Origin: SLSG01 sp964477035
GTDB lineage: Bacteria; Bacteroidota; Bacteroidia; Bacteroidales; UBA7960
Direction: 5' to 3'
Length of the DNA stretch: 64,000 nucleotides
Assembly: GCA_964477035.1 (NCBI GenBank)
Contig: CAYZCW010000008.1
Span: 62,001 to 126,000, forward strand
Position 1 is the first letter of the stretch; each line of letters begins with the position of its first letter. A program made the translations under genes and the position numbers. Positions 37,509 to 46,080 of the stretch are shown piece after piece. The notes under the pieces are model-generated. The model was not told the origin of the DNA. It was given only the letters and a program-made list of their open reading frames with translations, and made no database searches.

Positions 37509-38120
37509 TCAGACAACAAAGCCCCGGACACCAAAAGGCACCCCGGCGTTGCGGCTGACGACAAGCTCCCTTTCCCCTGCCCAGTGATATTCTATGCGGG
37601 TATGCACGTCCAGGCTGGTGACTTCCTCCAGCTCAGCCTGGGTGAGCACCTCGTTGTTTCGCAGGAAGGTGATGGCCACCTCACAGGCATAATAAGTCTC
37701 CAGAACGACGAGCTTGTTGTTCACCAACCGCCACCGTCCCCTCCGGTCGGCAGACCGCAGGGCATTCAGCCTGGGTTGCAGGGTCATTTGGTTGGTATTG
37801 AGGAAAGCCCCCTTCACATCACTGACCCGGAAGTGGACCCTGATGTCCTGATCCAGTCCCCCCCGGAGGGAAAACAGGCCAAGGATGCTCACCCCGCTGC
37901 CCAGGCTGCGGCTGGAGGTCAGGCTGCCGTATATCATGTTCGCATCCGTCCGGGTATACCCCCAGGAGGTTTCAGGTTCCTCCGGGAGGATGTCCCGGCA
38001 GTGACCAAAGTACCGGAGCTTTTCCCGGTCGAGAATGACGCCGGGAACATATTGCTCCGTACTGATGGGCAACAGCCTGAGGCCCGCAATGTGTTTACGT
38101 ATAAATCTCAGAAAATCCAT
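37509..38120 (-). CDS. Uncharacterised protein with a gasdermin-like sequence pattern
   Basis: 203 aa, no signal peptide, no clear membrane helix, rich in beta-type stretches. I do not recognise it by name, but its order of motifs resembles gasdermin pore-forming domains: YVPGVILDREKLRYFGHCRD near residue 24, a Gly/Ser-rich SLTSSRSLGSGVSILGLF near 66-83, NNKLVVLETYYACEVAITF near 134-152 (compare the YVVTEV region of animal gasdermins), and a C-terminal VPFGVRGFVV resembling their LAFRVxQLV. It ends there, so an autoinhibitory tail would be missing. No protease gene is adjacent and there is no Cys at residues 2-5, unlike several studied bacterial gasdermins. Independent promoter at 38151-38158. 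Gasdermin assignment is an inference; that it is a real gene is secure. Confidence 0.8.
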   Translation of the reverse strand: MDFLRFIRKHIAGLRLLPISTEQYVPGVILDREKLRYFGHCRDILPEEPETSWGYTRTDANMIYGSLTSSRSLGSGVSILGLFSLRGGLDQDIRVHFRVSDVKGAFLNTNQMTLQPRLNALRSADRRGRWRLVNNKLVVLETYYACEVAITFLRNNEVLTQAELEEVTSLDVHTRIEYHWAGERELVVSRNAGVPFGVRGFVV

Positions 38121-38150
38121 AACTCATTAAGTATTTATCCTTGTTCAGGA

Positions 38151-38158
38151 CAAATATA
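38151..38158 (-). promoter_or_regulatory. -7 promoter element for the gasdermin-like gene
   Basis: Minus-strand TATATTTG fits TAnnTTTG in an AT-rich 77-bp gap, 31 bases before the ATG at 38120. Confidence 0.55.
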
Positions 38159-38197
38159 TGCATTCTCTTCATATTAAAAAGGCATGCATCACGAAAT

Positions 38198-39034
38198 TCA
38201 GTGAAGGTCTTTCATTTTGGCGGACAACAGGTAGGTGGTCACACGGTTGTTGAAAGCGTGCTGGATCTCTCGGATGAGGGGGTGGTCAGAAGGAAGGGGC
38301 AGGTCACCGATGCGGTTGATGGGAAGCACCCTGCGGGAGGTGCTGCTGAGAAATGCGGCCTCCATCAGAGGCAACTCGCCGGCCGCGATGCGGCGTTCAT
38401 GAACCGGGATGCCCTTGTCGCGGCAACAGCCCATCACATGTTTGCGGGTAATGCCCGGCAGCACATCGGCCACCGGAGGGGTCAGCACGGAATCCTCCCG
38501 GATGAAGAACACATTGGAACGGCTGCCCTCGGTAATGCAGCCCCGGGGATCCACCAGCAGGGTTTCATGAACCTGTTCCTGCTGCCGCACCTTTGAAGTC
38601 ATCCGGGCCAGTCCGGGATTGACCTGTTTGGCATTCGGATTCAGCCGGGTTCCCTGAAAAAGTACCACCGGGATGCCGGCACGGTATAGCTCCGGAGCGG
38701 GATACTCATGGGCCACCTGGCAGGCCGTCCAGCGCAGGGTACCGGGGCCCGGATGGCAGACCAGCCTGATGTTCCCGTTCCGGATCCCGCCCTCACGGAC
38801 CAGCCTGAAAATGGCCTGCGCCATGTCCTTCTCCGGACAGGGCAAGGCCTCACCCGTAAGATGCAGGGAATGGCACAGTCGATCCAGGTGGTCCTCCAAA
38901 AACAAGGGAACGCCGTCCATGACCCGGAACACCTCGTAGACATCCCCCGGCCGTCCCGCAGGATCCGGAGTGGCCGGTGAAAACCGGATCAGGACCCCGT
39001 CCTGCAAAAAATGGGTTCCCAGGCAATCTTTCAT
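38198..39034 (-). CDS. Class IV aminotransferase
   Basis: 278-aa PLP enzyme of fold type IV (branched-chain aminotransferase / aminodeoxychorismate lyase / D-amino acid transaminase group). The PLP lysine is in RMTSKVRQQEQVHETLLV, followed by DPRGCITEGSRSNVFFI, with the Glu expected to touch the pyridine nitrogen. The frame is open 20 codons further upstream, but the ATG at 39034 lies ten bases after the predicted transcription start. Which amino acid it serves is not readable. Confidence 0.88.
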   Translation of the reverse strand: MKDCLGTHFLQDGVLIRFSPATPDPAGRPGDVYEVFRVMDGVPLFLEDHLDRLCHSLHLTGEALPCPEKDMAQAIFRLVREGGIRNGNIRLVCHPGPGTLRWTACQVAHEYPAPELYRAGIPVVLFQGTRLNPNAKQVNPGLARMTSKVRQQEQVHETLLVDPRGCITEGSRSNVFFIREDSVLTPPVADVLPGITRKHVMGCCRDKGIPVHERRIAAGELPLMEAAFLSSTSRRVLPINRIGDLPLPSDHPLIREIQHAFNNRVTTYLLSAKMKDLH

Positions 39035-39050
39035 GGGCGGACCTTTGCGG

Positions 39051-39058
39051 CAAAGGTA
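39051..39058 (-). promoter_or_regulatory. -7 promoter element for the class IV aminotransferase
   Basis: Minus-strand TACCTTTG fits TAnnTTTG, 17 bases before the ATG at 39034; it rules out the longer open frame. Confidence 0.55.
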
Positions 39059-39110
39059 AAGAAATTGCCCCAGCACGGGCAGGATGGCAGCCACGCATGC
39101 GAAATTTTTC

Positions 39111-39118
39111 TATTTTAG
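39111..39118 (+). promoter_or_regulatory. Possible -7 element for the amidohydrolase gene
   Basis: TATTTTAG matches TAnnTTTG at five of six fixed positions, 43 bases before the ATG at 39161, divergent from the aminotransferase promoter. Confidence 0.35.
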
Positions 39119-39160
39119 CGGGCGCAACCCATCCTTGAACCACTAACCTGCCAATGTCCC

Positions 39161-42082
39161 ATGAAATCCCTGTTCTCCCATCTCCTTCTGCTGGTAATGC
39201 TGGTCCCCACCCTGCAAGCACAGACCGCCAGGCAAACCGGTCTGAGGGACAACTCGCCGAAGGTCTTTGCCTTTACCGGCGCCACCATCGTGACCGCCCC
39301 CGGCCACTCCATGGAGGAAGCCACCCTGGTGGTACGCGACGGCATCATTGAAGCGGTCGGACGGCGCGTGGACATCCCAACGGATGCCCACGTGACTGAC
39401 CTCAGTGGAAAAACCATCTACCCGGGATTTATAGACCTTTACGCCCCTTACGGAATCGCCCCTTTGCCCCAGGGAGGAGCAGAGACCAGGGCCCATTGGA
39501 ACCCCGGGGTCCGCAGTTTCTTCAGCGCCGCCCACGCCTTCAACCCGGCTCCGGAGGAGGCTGCCGCGTTGCGGTCACAGGGTTTTGTCCTGGCACATGC
39601 CGTGCCCACCCAGGGGATCTTTGCAGGACAGGGAGCCCTGGTCGCACTGGGTGACGGGCCTGCAGGGAAAATGCTCCTGGAAAAGGATGTTTCCCAGGTA
39701 CTCAATGCCAGCCGGACCGGTCGTTTTCCCAGGGGCTATCCCACCGCCTCCATGGGCGCCTACTCCCTGATCCGGCAGACCCTCTATGATGCCCTCTGGC
39801 ATGCAGAAGCCCGGGACACCTACCTGGCCGGTCCGCAAGGCATGCGGCGGCCGGAAAGGAATCCCGCCCTGGAGGCATTGCATGCCAGTCTGAAAGGAGA
39901 AAAGGCCTTCCTGTTTGAAGCAGCCGATGAACAGTGGCTGTTGCGGGCTGCCGACCTTGCCGGGGAGTTTTCACTCCGGTTGTGGGTGGTGGGCAGCGGT
40001 TTCGAATACCGGCGTGCCGACGCGGTGGCAGCCACCGGGCTGCCCCTGATCCTTCCCCTGGACTTTCCCGCCCCGCCCGAAGTGGACAGTCCGGAAAGCG
40101 GGATGCAGGTATCCCTGGAGGATCTTCGCCATTGGTACCTGGCTCCCGAGAATCCCGGCCGGCTCGCCGCCAGAGGGGTTCAGTTCGGATTGACCAGCCC
40201 GTCCGGCGACAACAAATCCGGATTTCTGGCCAACCTGAAACTGGCCGTAAAAAGGGGATTGAAGGAACAGGATGCCCTGGCAGCCCTGACCACAACCCCC
40301 GCGGAACTCCTGGGCATATCGAAGCGCTATGGGACACTGGAACGGGGCAAGGCGGCCAGTTTCATCATCGCCAGCGGCAACCTCTTTTCCGGGGAGGGTG
40401 ACATAGAGCATGTCTGGGTGGAGGGGACCCGGTATCCCGTCAAGCCCCCCCAGGCTGATCTTGCGGGGCGCTGGACCCTGGAGGGGGAGGGACTGCCGGA
40501 GGGCCTCCTGCTGGTGGTGGAAGGCAGCCCGGCACGCCCCCGGGGAACCATGCGGTCAGGCGAAAAAAGCGTCCGCCTGCAGCACATCCGTGCCGGCCGG
40601 CAACGGCTTAACTTCCGCTTCCTGGGAGACTCCATCGGCATGCCGGGCATCTACCGGTTTTCGGCGGATATGCAGGAGGGCAAGCTCGTCGGACTGGCCG
40701 AATCCCCCTCAGGAGATTTCCTGACATGGCAGGCCAGGCTTGAGGAAGCAGGCGGACGGCGGCAGGGAACGCGGCCGCAGGAAAATCCCGTGCTGGCGGT
40801 GCCGGAAAGGTTTCCTTCCCTTGATTACGGGCTGACCAGCCTGCCCGACCCGGTCCCCCACCTGCTGGTACGCAACGCCACCCTGTGGACGCAAGGACCT
40901 GCCGGCAAGCTGGAAGGCGCCGACATGCTCGTGAGCGGGGGCAAGATCGTGGCGGTGGGTCAGGGCCTGCAAGCCCCCCGCGGTGCCATGGTGATCGATG
41001 CCACCGGCATGCACGTGACCCCGGGACTGATCGACCCACACCTGCATACGAGCGTCATCGGGGCGGTCAACGAGACCGGCGACGCCATCACCTCCGAGAC
41101 CCGCATCCAGGACGTGATCGATGCCAACAATGTCTGGATCTACCGCCTGCTGGCAGGGGGACTCACCACCGCCAAGCTGTTCCACGGTTCGGCCAACCCC
41201 ATCGGGGGGCAGGACGCCGTGATCAAGATGCGCTGGGGCAGCCTTCCCGGAGAGATGCTGGTGGAAGATGCCGCCCCCGGGCTGAAGTTTGCCCTCGGGG
41301 AGAACGTCAAACGCAGCCCGGACCGCTACCCCAACACCCGCATGGGCACGGAGCAGATCATCAGGGATGCATTCGAGGCAGCCCTGGAATATGAAAGGCA
41401 ATGGGCGCAGTGGCGCGCCAGGCCCACCGGGCTGCCCCCCCGGCGCGACCTGCAGCTGGAGCCCATCCTGGAAGTGCTCAAAGGGGAGCGACAGGCCCAT
41501 GTCCATGCCTACCGGCAGGATGAGATGCTCATGACCATGCGTCTTGCCGAAGACTTTGGGTTTACCGTATCCACCTTCGAACATGGTCTGGAAGGGTACA
41601 AGATCGCCGATGAATTGCGCGCACACGGGGCGGCGGCTGTTGTATGGACTGACTGGTCTTCCTTCAAGGTGGAGGCCTACGACGGCATCCTGCAGAATGC
41701 ACGCCTGCTGCATGATGCCGGGGTGCTGACCACCCTTCATTCGGACAACACCCAGCTGTCCACGCGCATGAACTGGGAAGCGGCCAAGGTCATGAAGACC
41801 GGCCTGGACGAAATCCATGCACTCGGATTGATCACACATTATCCGGCCCGCATCATGGGGATCGACCACCGGGTCGGATCCCTGGAGCCCGGCAAAGACG
41901 CCGACTTCGTCATTTGGAACGGCCACCCCCTGTCGACCTTTTCCACGGCAAGCCAGACCTGGATCGAGGGACGCCGGTATTTCGACCGGGAGGAAGACCT
42001 GCGGCTCCGCGAGGAAGTCCGCCGGGAAAGGGCCCTGATCATCCAGGAAATCCTCCGCCAGCAAGCAACCAACAGCCAATAA
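39161..42082 (+). CDS. Large two-unit amidohydrolase-family secreted protein
   Basis: 973 aa with a signal peptide (about 1-21). It contains two amidohydrolase-type units in tandem. The first (about 30-430) has the usual entry strand and IYPGFIDLYAPYG but lacks the HxH metal motif. The second (about 570-950) has DPHLHTS near residue 627 with an intact HxH, then HVHAYRQDE, STFEHGLEG and TLHSDNTQLSTRM, so it could bind metal. A beta-rich linker (about 435-540) separates the units. Substrate unknown; imidazolonepropionase- or isoaspartyl-dipeptidase-like hydrolysis is possible. The last residues QATNSQ are encoded by a repeat tract that continues past the stop. Confidence 0.85.
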   Translation: MKSLFSHLLLLVMLVPTLQAQTARQTGLRDNSPKVFAFTGATIVTAPGHSMEEATLVVRDGIIEAVGRRVDIPTDAHVTDLSGKTIYPGFIDLYAPYGIAPLPQGGAETRAHWNPGVRSFFSAAHAFNPAPEEAAALRSQGFVLAHAVPTQGIFAGQGALVALGDGPAGKMLLEKDVSQVLNASRTGRFPRGYPTASMGAYSLIRQTLYDALWHAEARDTYLAGPQGMRRPERNPALEALHASLKGEKAFLFEAADEQWLLRAADLAGEFSLRLWVVGSGFEYRRADAVAATGLPLILPLDFPAPPEVDSPESGMQVSLEDLRHWYLAPENPGRLAARGVQFGLTSPSGDNKSGFLANLKLAVKRGLKEQDALAALTTTPAELLGISKRYGTLERGKAASFIIASGNLFSGEGDIEHVWVEGTRYPVKPPQADLAGRWTLEGEGLPEGLLLVVEGSPARPRGTMRSGEKSVRLQHIRAGRQRLNFRFLGDSIGMPGIYRFSADMQEGKLVGLAESPSGDFLTWQARLEEAGGRRQGTRPQENPVLAVPERFPSLDYGLTSLPDPVPHLLVRNATLWTQGPAGKLEGADMLVSGGKIVAVGQGLQAPRGAMVIDATGMHVTPGLIDPHLHTSVIGAVNETGDAITSETRIQDVIDANNVWIYRLLAGGLTTAKLFHGSANPIGGQDAVIKMRWGSLPGEMLVEDAAPGLKFALGENVKRSPDRYPNTRMGTEQIIRDAFEAALEYERQWAQWRARPTGLPPRRDLQLEPILEVLKGERQAHVHAYRQDEMLMTMRLAEDFGFTVSTFEHGLEGYKIADELRAHGAAAVVWTDWSSFKVEAYDGILQNARLLHDAGVLTTLHSDNTQLSTRMNWEAAKVMKTGLDEIHALGLITHYPARIMGIDHRVGSLEPGKDADFVIWNGHPLSTFSTASQTWIEGRRYFDREEDLRLREEVRRERALIIQEILRQQATNSQ

Positions 42083-42131
42083 CCAGCAGCCAACAACCAA
42101 CAGCCAACAATCCCCAACAGCCAACCCCCAA
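42060..42131. repeat. CAACAGCCAA-type short repeat tract
   Basis: An imperfect tandem array of units such as CCAACAGCCAA, CCAACAACCAA and CCAGCAGCCAA, almost free of T, spans the end of one amidohydrolase gene and the gap before the next. The same unit recurs at 63974-63999 at the other end of the window, so it belongs to a dispersed family. On the minus strand it reads as GCWLLVVGCWLL-like peptide, which creates spurious open frames. Confidence 0.75.
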
Positions 42132-42135
42132 CCCC

Positions 42136-43431
42136 ATGAACCACCCAGTAGACACCGCCGCGTTTTTCCCGTTGAAGGTCCTCGCAGTCGCCTTCGTCCT
42201 TGCCCTGGGAATGATCCCGGAAACCACCTCGCAGGTCCCCGCGCCGGCCCAGGACGGACCGGTCGCCCTGGTCGGGGGCAACATCCACCTGGAAAGCGGA
42301 ACCGTCATCCAGGCCGGCACCTTGCTTTTTGAAAACGGACGGATCGTGGCCCTCGGCACGGAAGTGTCCGTCCCCGGGCATGCAAGGCGCATCGACGTAA
42401 GCGGCAAGGAGGTGTATCCCGGGCTGATCCTGGGACGCACCACCATCGGTCTTTCCGAGATCGGGCGCCTGAGCGAAACAACCGACCTGAGCGAGATCGG
42501 GAACATCAACCCCAACGTCCGCCCGCAGGTGGCCTTTCATTCGGCCAGCGACCACATCGGGGTGGCTGCAGTGCATGGGGTCACCACGGCGGTGATCTCC
42601 CCCAGCGGCGGCATCATCTCCGGTCAGACGGCCGCCATGATGACCGACGGCTGGACCTGGGAGCAGATGACCCTGCGCGCCCCCCTGGGACTGGCCATCA
42701 CCTGGCCATCCATGCGCAATGAGGCAGAACGGCAGAAGGCCCTGACAGAGCTGCAGGAGGCATTCGACAGCGCCAAAAGGTACCGGCAGGCCCGTGCGTC
42801 AGGCAAGCAGCACCCGGTCGACCTGCGCTGGGAAGCCATGCTGCCCGTGCTGGACGGCAGCCTGCCCGTATTCATTCAGGCAGACGAACTGCCACACATC
42901 CAGGCCGCCATGACCTGGGCCGAAAAGGAAGGGTTGCGCATGGTGCTGGTCGGAGGCAGGGATGCCGGGTATATGGCCTCCCAGCTGGCAGCCAGGGGCA
43001 TTCCCGTGATGATCACCCCGGTGGTTTCCGGTCCTGCCCGGGCCTGGGAGCCCTACGACCAGTCGTACGCCCTTCCTGCCAGGCTGCATGAAGCAGGTGT
43101 CCCCTTCTGCATCGGGGGCGAGGCCTCCGCTGCCGGCGCCTACCGCGTGGCCTTCCATGCGGGGACTGCCGTGGCTTTTGGTCTCCCGGCGGAGGAGGCC
43201 CTCCGGGCAGTGACCATCGGTGCAGCCCGCATCCTGGGGATCGACGACCGGGTGGGCAGCCTGGCACCGGGCAAGGATGCCACCATCATAGTCACCAACG
43301 GCGACCCGCTGGAGTTGTGGACTGTTACAGAAATGGTCTTCATCCAGGGCCGTGAACTCCAGGGCACGGACAAACACCTGCGGCTTTACCAGCTTTACCT
43401 GGAGAAGCACCGCCAGGCAACTCCCCGTTAG
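42136..43431 (+). CDS. Amidohydrolase-family protein lacking the HxH metal motif
   Basis: 431-aa secreted protein, companion of the preceding 973-aa protein. The N-terminus has a hydrophobic segment (about 12-26). The amidohydrolase entry (GGNIHLESGTVIQAGTLLFENGRIVALGTEV, read 42277-42368) and C-terminal closure (DDRVGSLAPGKDATIIVTNGDPLELW, read 43243-43320) are clear, but where the HxH should be it reads YPGLILGRTTIG, and few other His ligands are seen. It may be an inactive or altered-metal paralogue, perhaps a partner of the larger protein. Start at 42136 is the first ATG after the repeat tract. Confidence 0.85.
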   Translation: MNHPVDTAAFFPLKVLAVAFVLALGMIPETTSQVPAPAQDGPVALVGGNIHLESGTVIQAGTLLFENGRIVALGTEVSVPGHARRIDVSGKEVYPGLILGRTTIGLSEIGRLSETTDLSEIGNINPNVRPQVAFHSASDHIGVAAVHGVTTAVISPSGGIISGQTAAMMTDGWTWEQMTLRAPLGLAITWPSMRNEAERQKALTELQEAFDSAKRYRQARASGKQHPVDLRWEAMLPVLDGSLPVFIQADELPHIQAAMTWAEKEGLRMVLVGGRDAGYMASQLAARGIPVMITPVVSGPARAWEPYDQSYALPARLHEAGVPFCIGGEASAAGAYRVAFHAGTAVAFGLPAEEALRAVTIGAARILGIDDRVGSLAPGKDATIIVTNGDPLELWTVTEMVFIQGRELQGTDKHLRLYQLYLEKHRQATPR

Positions 43432-43445
43432 GATGGCGAAGGGAC

Positions 43446-45851
43446 CTATTCGTACTTGAGGTTTTCCACCGGGTTGAGCCGGATGATGCGCTGCGACTGC
43501 CACCAGACAGTCAGCAGGGAAACGCCTGCCACGGCCATCACTGGGAGTACGAACAACCACCAGGGCATGGGCGCCCGCAGGGCATAACCTGACATCCACC
43601 GCTGCAGAAGGTACCAGGATGGGGGCAGTGCCACCAGGGCGGCCAGGGCGCACAGGACCAGGTAATCCCTGAAAAGGGAAAAGAAGATGGCCGCATGGCC
43701 CGCCCCCAGAACCTTGCGGATCCCCACCTCTTTTTTGCGTTGTTCGGCCGCGCTGGCAGCCATGCCGATCAGTCCAAATACGGTGACCGCCAGGGCCAGC
43801 AGGGAGAACAGGCCGAACACTTTACCGAATCGCTTCTCCTGGGCAAACTGTGCCTCATAAAGGGGTTCCAGGAAAAACGGCTCAAACGGGTTGTCGGGAA
43901 ACACCGAGGTGAACAGATTTTCAAGCTGGGCAAGCTGTCCGGGTGTCGGAGGCGCCTCCAGGCTGACGCTCAGGTAGCCCCCATGTCGTTGTGGCCAGCG
44001 GAAAAGCTGGGGTTCGATGGCTTCCCCGGGAGACAATTGGTGAAAGTCAGCCACCACGCCGGAAATCAGGAAGTCATTGCCTTCCAGGACCAGGCGCTGT
44101 CCGACTGCCGCCTCAGGGCTCTCGAAGCCCAGCCAGATGGCCCCGTAGCCGTTCAGCACCACCCTCCCGGCATCGATGGCCTCGTTGCCGGTGAAGCCTT
44201 CTCCCGCCAGGAAACCAATCTCATAGGTATCGAAAAAACGGCTGTCCGCTTCGGTCACACGGAAATTTTTTCCGTCGTTGATGGTCCCGCCGAAACGGTA
44301 GATGCCGCCCCGGTTGAATATGTTCGGTTTGCCGGGCACCACCGAGGAGAAACAGGCCCCCTTCACGCCGGGCAGGTTTTCCGCCTCGTTGCAGAACACC
44401 CTGAAACGCGACACCAGGGTATTGTCTCCCACCGCCGGGGCTTTGCATACAAGCATGTTTTCGATCTTAAAACCAAAGGCCTGCCGTGAGATATGCCGGT
44501 ACTGCAGGTACACCCCCAGGGTGCCTGCCAGCAGGGCCATGGCGATGAAAAACTGGAAGCCAACCAGCACCCTGCGCGGACCGGCTTTTCCTCCGGTTCC
44601 GGCCAGGGTTCCCTTCAGGATATGGACCAGCTTCGCGGTAGACAGGCTTGCCGGCTGGTAGGCACCTGCCGACAGGGTGCCGAACAGGAAGGCCGCCCCC
44701 AGCACCGCCGGGAACCAGGACCATTCCGCGGCCAGGGCTCCCGCCGGCAGGCCCGCCACGGTCCGGAACAGGGGAAGACTCACCTCGTACAGGCCCAGTG
44801 CAAGGACGAGGGCCATCGCATTGACAATGGCCGACTCCACCAGAAACTGCATGGTCAGTTGCCGGGAAGAAGCCCCGCCCACCCGGCGCAGGCCCACCTC
44901 CCGGAGCCTCCTTAAAGAAGCAATTGAGCCCAGATTGAAAAAATTCACCCAGGCAATCAGCAGGATGAACCAGGCAATGATGGCCAGCATATCGACCGTC
45001 TCTTTTTTGCCATTGGCCTTGAGCTCGTGCATGTAATGCGATCCCAGGTGAATGTCTGACAGGGGCTGCAGTCTGAAGGACATGCCCATCTGGTAGGCGC
45101 TTAGGGTCTCCCCGAACTCCCTGTCGATGTACTCGGCCACGGCCCGGTCAACCGCCCCGGGATCAGTACCCGGAAGCAGCCTCACATAAGTATAAAAGCC
45201 GGAGTTGAACCAGCCCCCCGTGAACAAATCCGGCACCTCCTGCATCCAGGTCGCCATGGAAAGGAACAAGTCTGCCTCCAGGTGCCGGTTTGGTTCCAGG
45301 TCCTCATACACGGCCGTGACCCGGTAAAGCTGGTCCCGGTTCCTGGTAATGACCTTACCCAGGGGATCCTCATCCCCGAAGTATTTCCTGGCCGTTGATG
45401 CAGACAGCGCAGCCGTTCCCGGAAGGTCAAGGCAAGTGGCCCCATCCCCGGCCAACACGTCGATACCCAGCAGGTCAAACAGGGCGGACTCGCCCCAATA
45501 GGCCCTGCTTTCCTCAAAAAAATCCTCCCCATGAAAGAACACCCCGTCCACATGGTACATACGGGCAAAAGACACCACCGCCGGCACCCGTTCCATCATG
45601 GCGGGACCGATGGTCGGGGACGAGGAGGCAAAGGCCACCAGGTCCCCGTTTTCCAGCCACCGGGAATACTGCACCCGGTAGGTACGTTCCCAGTGGGGGG
45701 TTTGTTTATCAAAACTCCTGTGAAACCGGACATAGCCCGTGATGTGGAGGCAGGCGGCCACCCCGATGGCCAGTCCCAGGATGTTGATCAGCAGGAACCC
45801 GCCCTGCTTTTTGAATTGCCTGAAGGCAATGACCAGGTAATAATAGAGCAT
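43446..45851 (-). CDS. FtsX/MacB-like ABC transporter permease
   Basis: 801-aa membrane protein with two FtsX units: a helix near residue 20-40 (GGFLLINILGLAIGVAACLHITGY), a large periplasmic MacB-type domain, three helices near 285-390, a second helix plus periplasmic domain (about 425-665) and three final helices with AEQRKKEVGIRKVLGA (read 43758-43711). Such proteins export peptides, lipoproteins or drugs, or transmit mechanical signals. No ABC ATPase gene is adjacent, so its ATPase must be elsewhere. The frame is open to 45971, but the ATG at 45851 starts the conserved LVIAFRQFKKQGGF region. Confidence 0.9.
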   Translation of the reverse strand: MLYYYLVIAFRQFKKQGGFLLINILGLAIGVAACLHITGYVRFHRSFDKQTPHWERTYRVQYSRWLENGDLVAFASSSPTIGPAMMERVPAVVSFARMYHVDGVFFHGEDFFEESRAYWGESALFDLLGIDVLAGDGATCLDLPGTAALSASTARKYFGDEDPLGKVITRNRDQLYRVTAVYEDLEPNRHLEADLFLSMATWMQEVPDLFTGGWFNSGFYTYVRLLPGTDPGAVDRAVAEYIDREFGETLSAYQMGMSFRLQPLSDIHLGSHYMHELKANGKKETVDMLAIIAWFILLIAWVNFFNLGSIASLRRLREVGLRRVGGASSRQLTMQFLVESAIVNAMALVLALGLYEVSLPLFRTVAGLPAGALAAEWSWFPAVLGAAFLFGTLSAGAYQPASLSTAKLVHILKGTLAGTGGKAGPRRVLVGFQFFIAMALLAGTLGVYLQYRHISRQAFGFKIENMLVCKAPAVGDNTLVSRFRVFCNEAENLPGVKGACFSSVVPGKPNIFNRGGIYRFGGTINDGKNFRVTEADSRFFDTYEIGFLAGEGFTGNEAIDAGRVVLNGYGAIWLGFESPEAAVGQRLVLEGNDFLISGVVADFHQLSPGEAIEPQLFRWPQRHGGYLSVSLEAPPTPGQLAQLENLFTSVFPDNPFEPFFLEPLYEAQFAQEKRFGKVFGLFSLLALAVTVFGLIGMAASAAEQRKKEVGIRKVLGAGHAAIFFSLFRDYLVLCALAALVALPPSWYLLQRWMSGYALRAPMPWWLFVLPVMAVAGVSLLTVWWQSQRIIRLNPVENLKYE

Positions 45852-46050
45852 GAAGAAAGAGTCGGATGTTGCTCCCGAATTTATCAAACTCCATACCATG
45901 CAGTATAAAAAAGGCGTTATCAACCTTTTGTCAGTCAGGCCGCTTCCGGCAAGCTGTCCGCAAACGCACACCTGTGTCCGCCAGGGAACACCGCAGCATG
46001 GACGCCCCTCCGGATGGATAAAAAAAAACAGAGGGATTGCCGGAATCCAT

Positions 46051-46058
46051 TAAATTTG
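46051..46058 (+). promoter_or_regulatory. -7 promoter element for the exosortase operon
   Basis: TAAATTTG fits TAnnTTTG exactly. It ends two bases before an ATG at 46060, so transcription would begin inside that codon's reading frame and translation must start later, at the ATG at 46081. Confidence 0.55.
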
Positions 46059-46080
46059 CATGGCAACAACAAACCAAGGA

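Noticed and set aside
40709..42124. Minus-strand frame starting with repeated GCWLL-type peptide
   Set aside because: The hydrophobic N-terminus is just the CAACAGCC repeat read backwards, and the rest is antisense to the amidohydrolase gene.
42060..42131. Short tandem repeats considered as a CRISPR array
   Set aside because: Units are about 7-11 bases with no unique spacers between them and no cas genes anywhere in the window.
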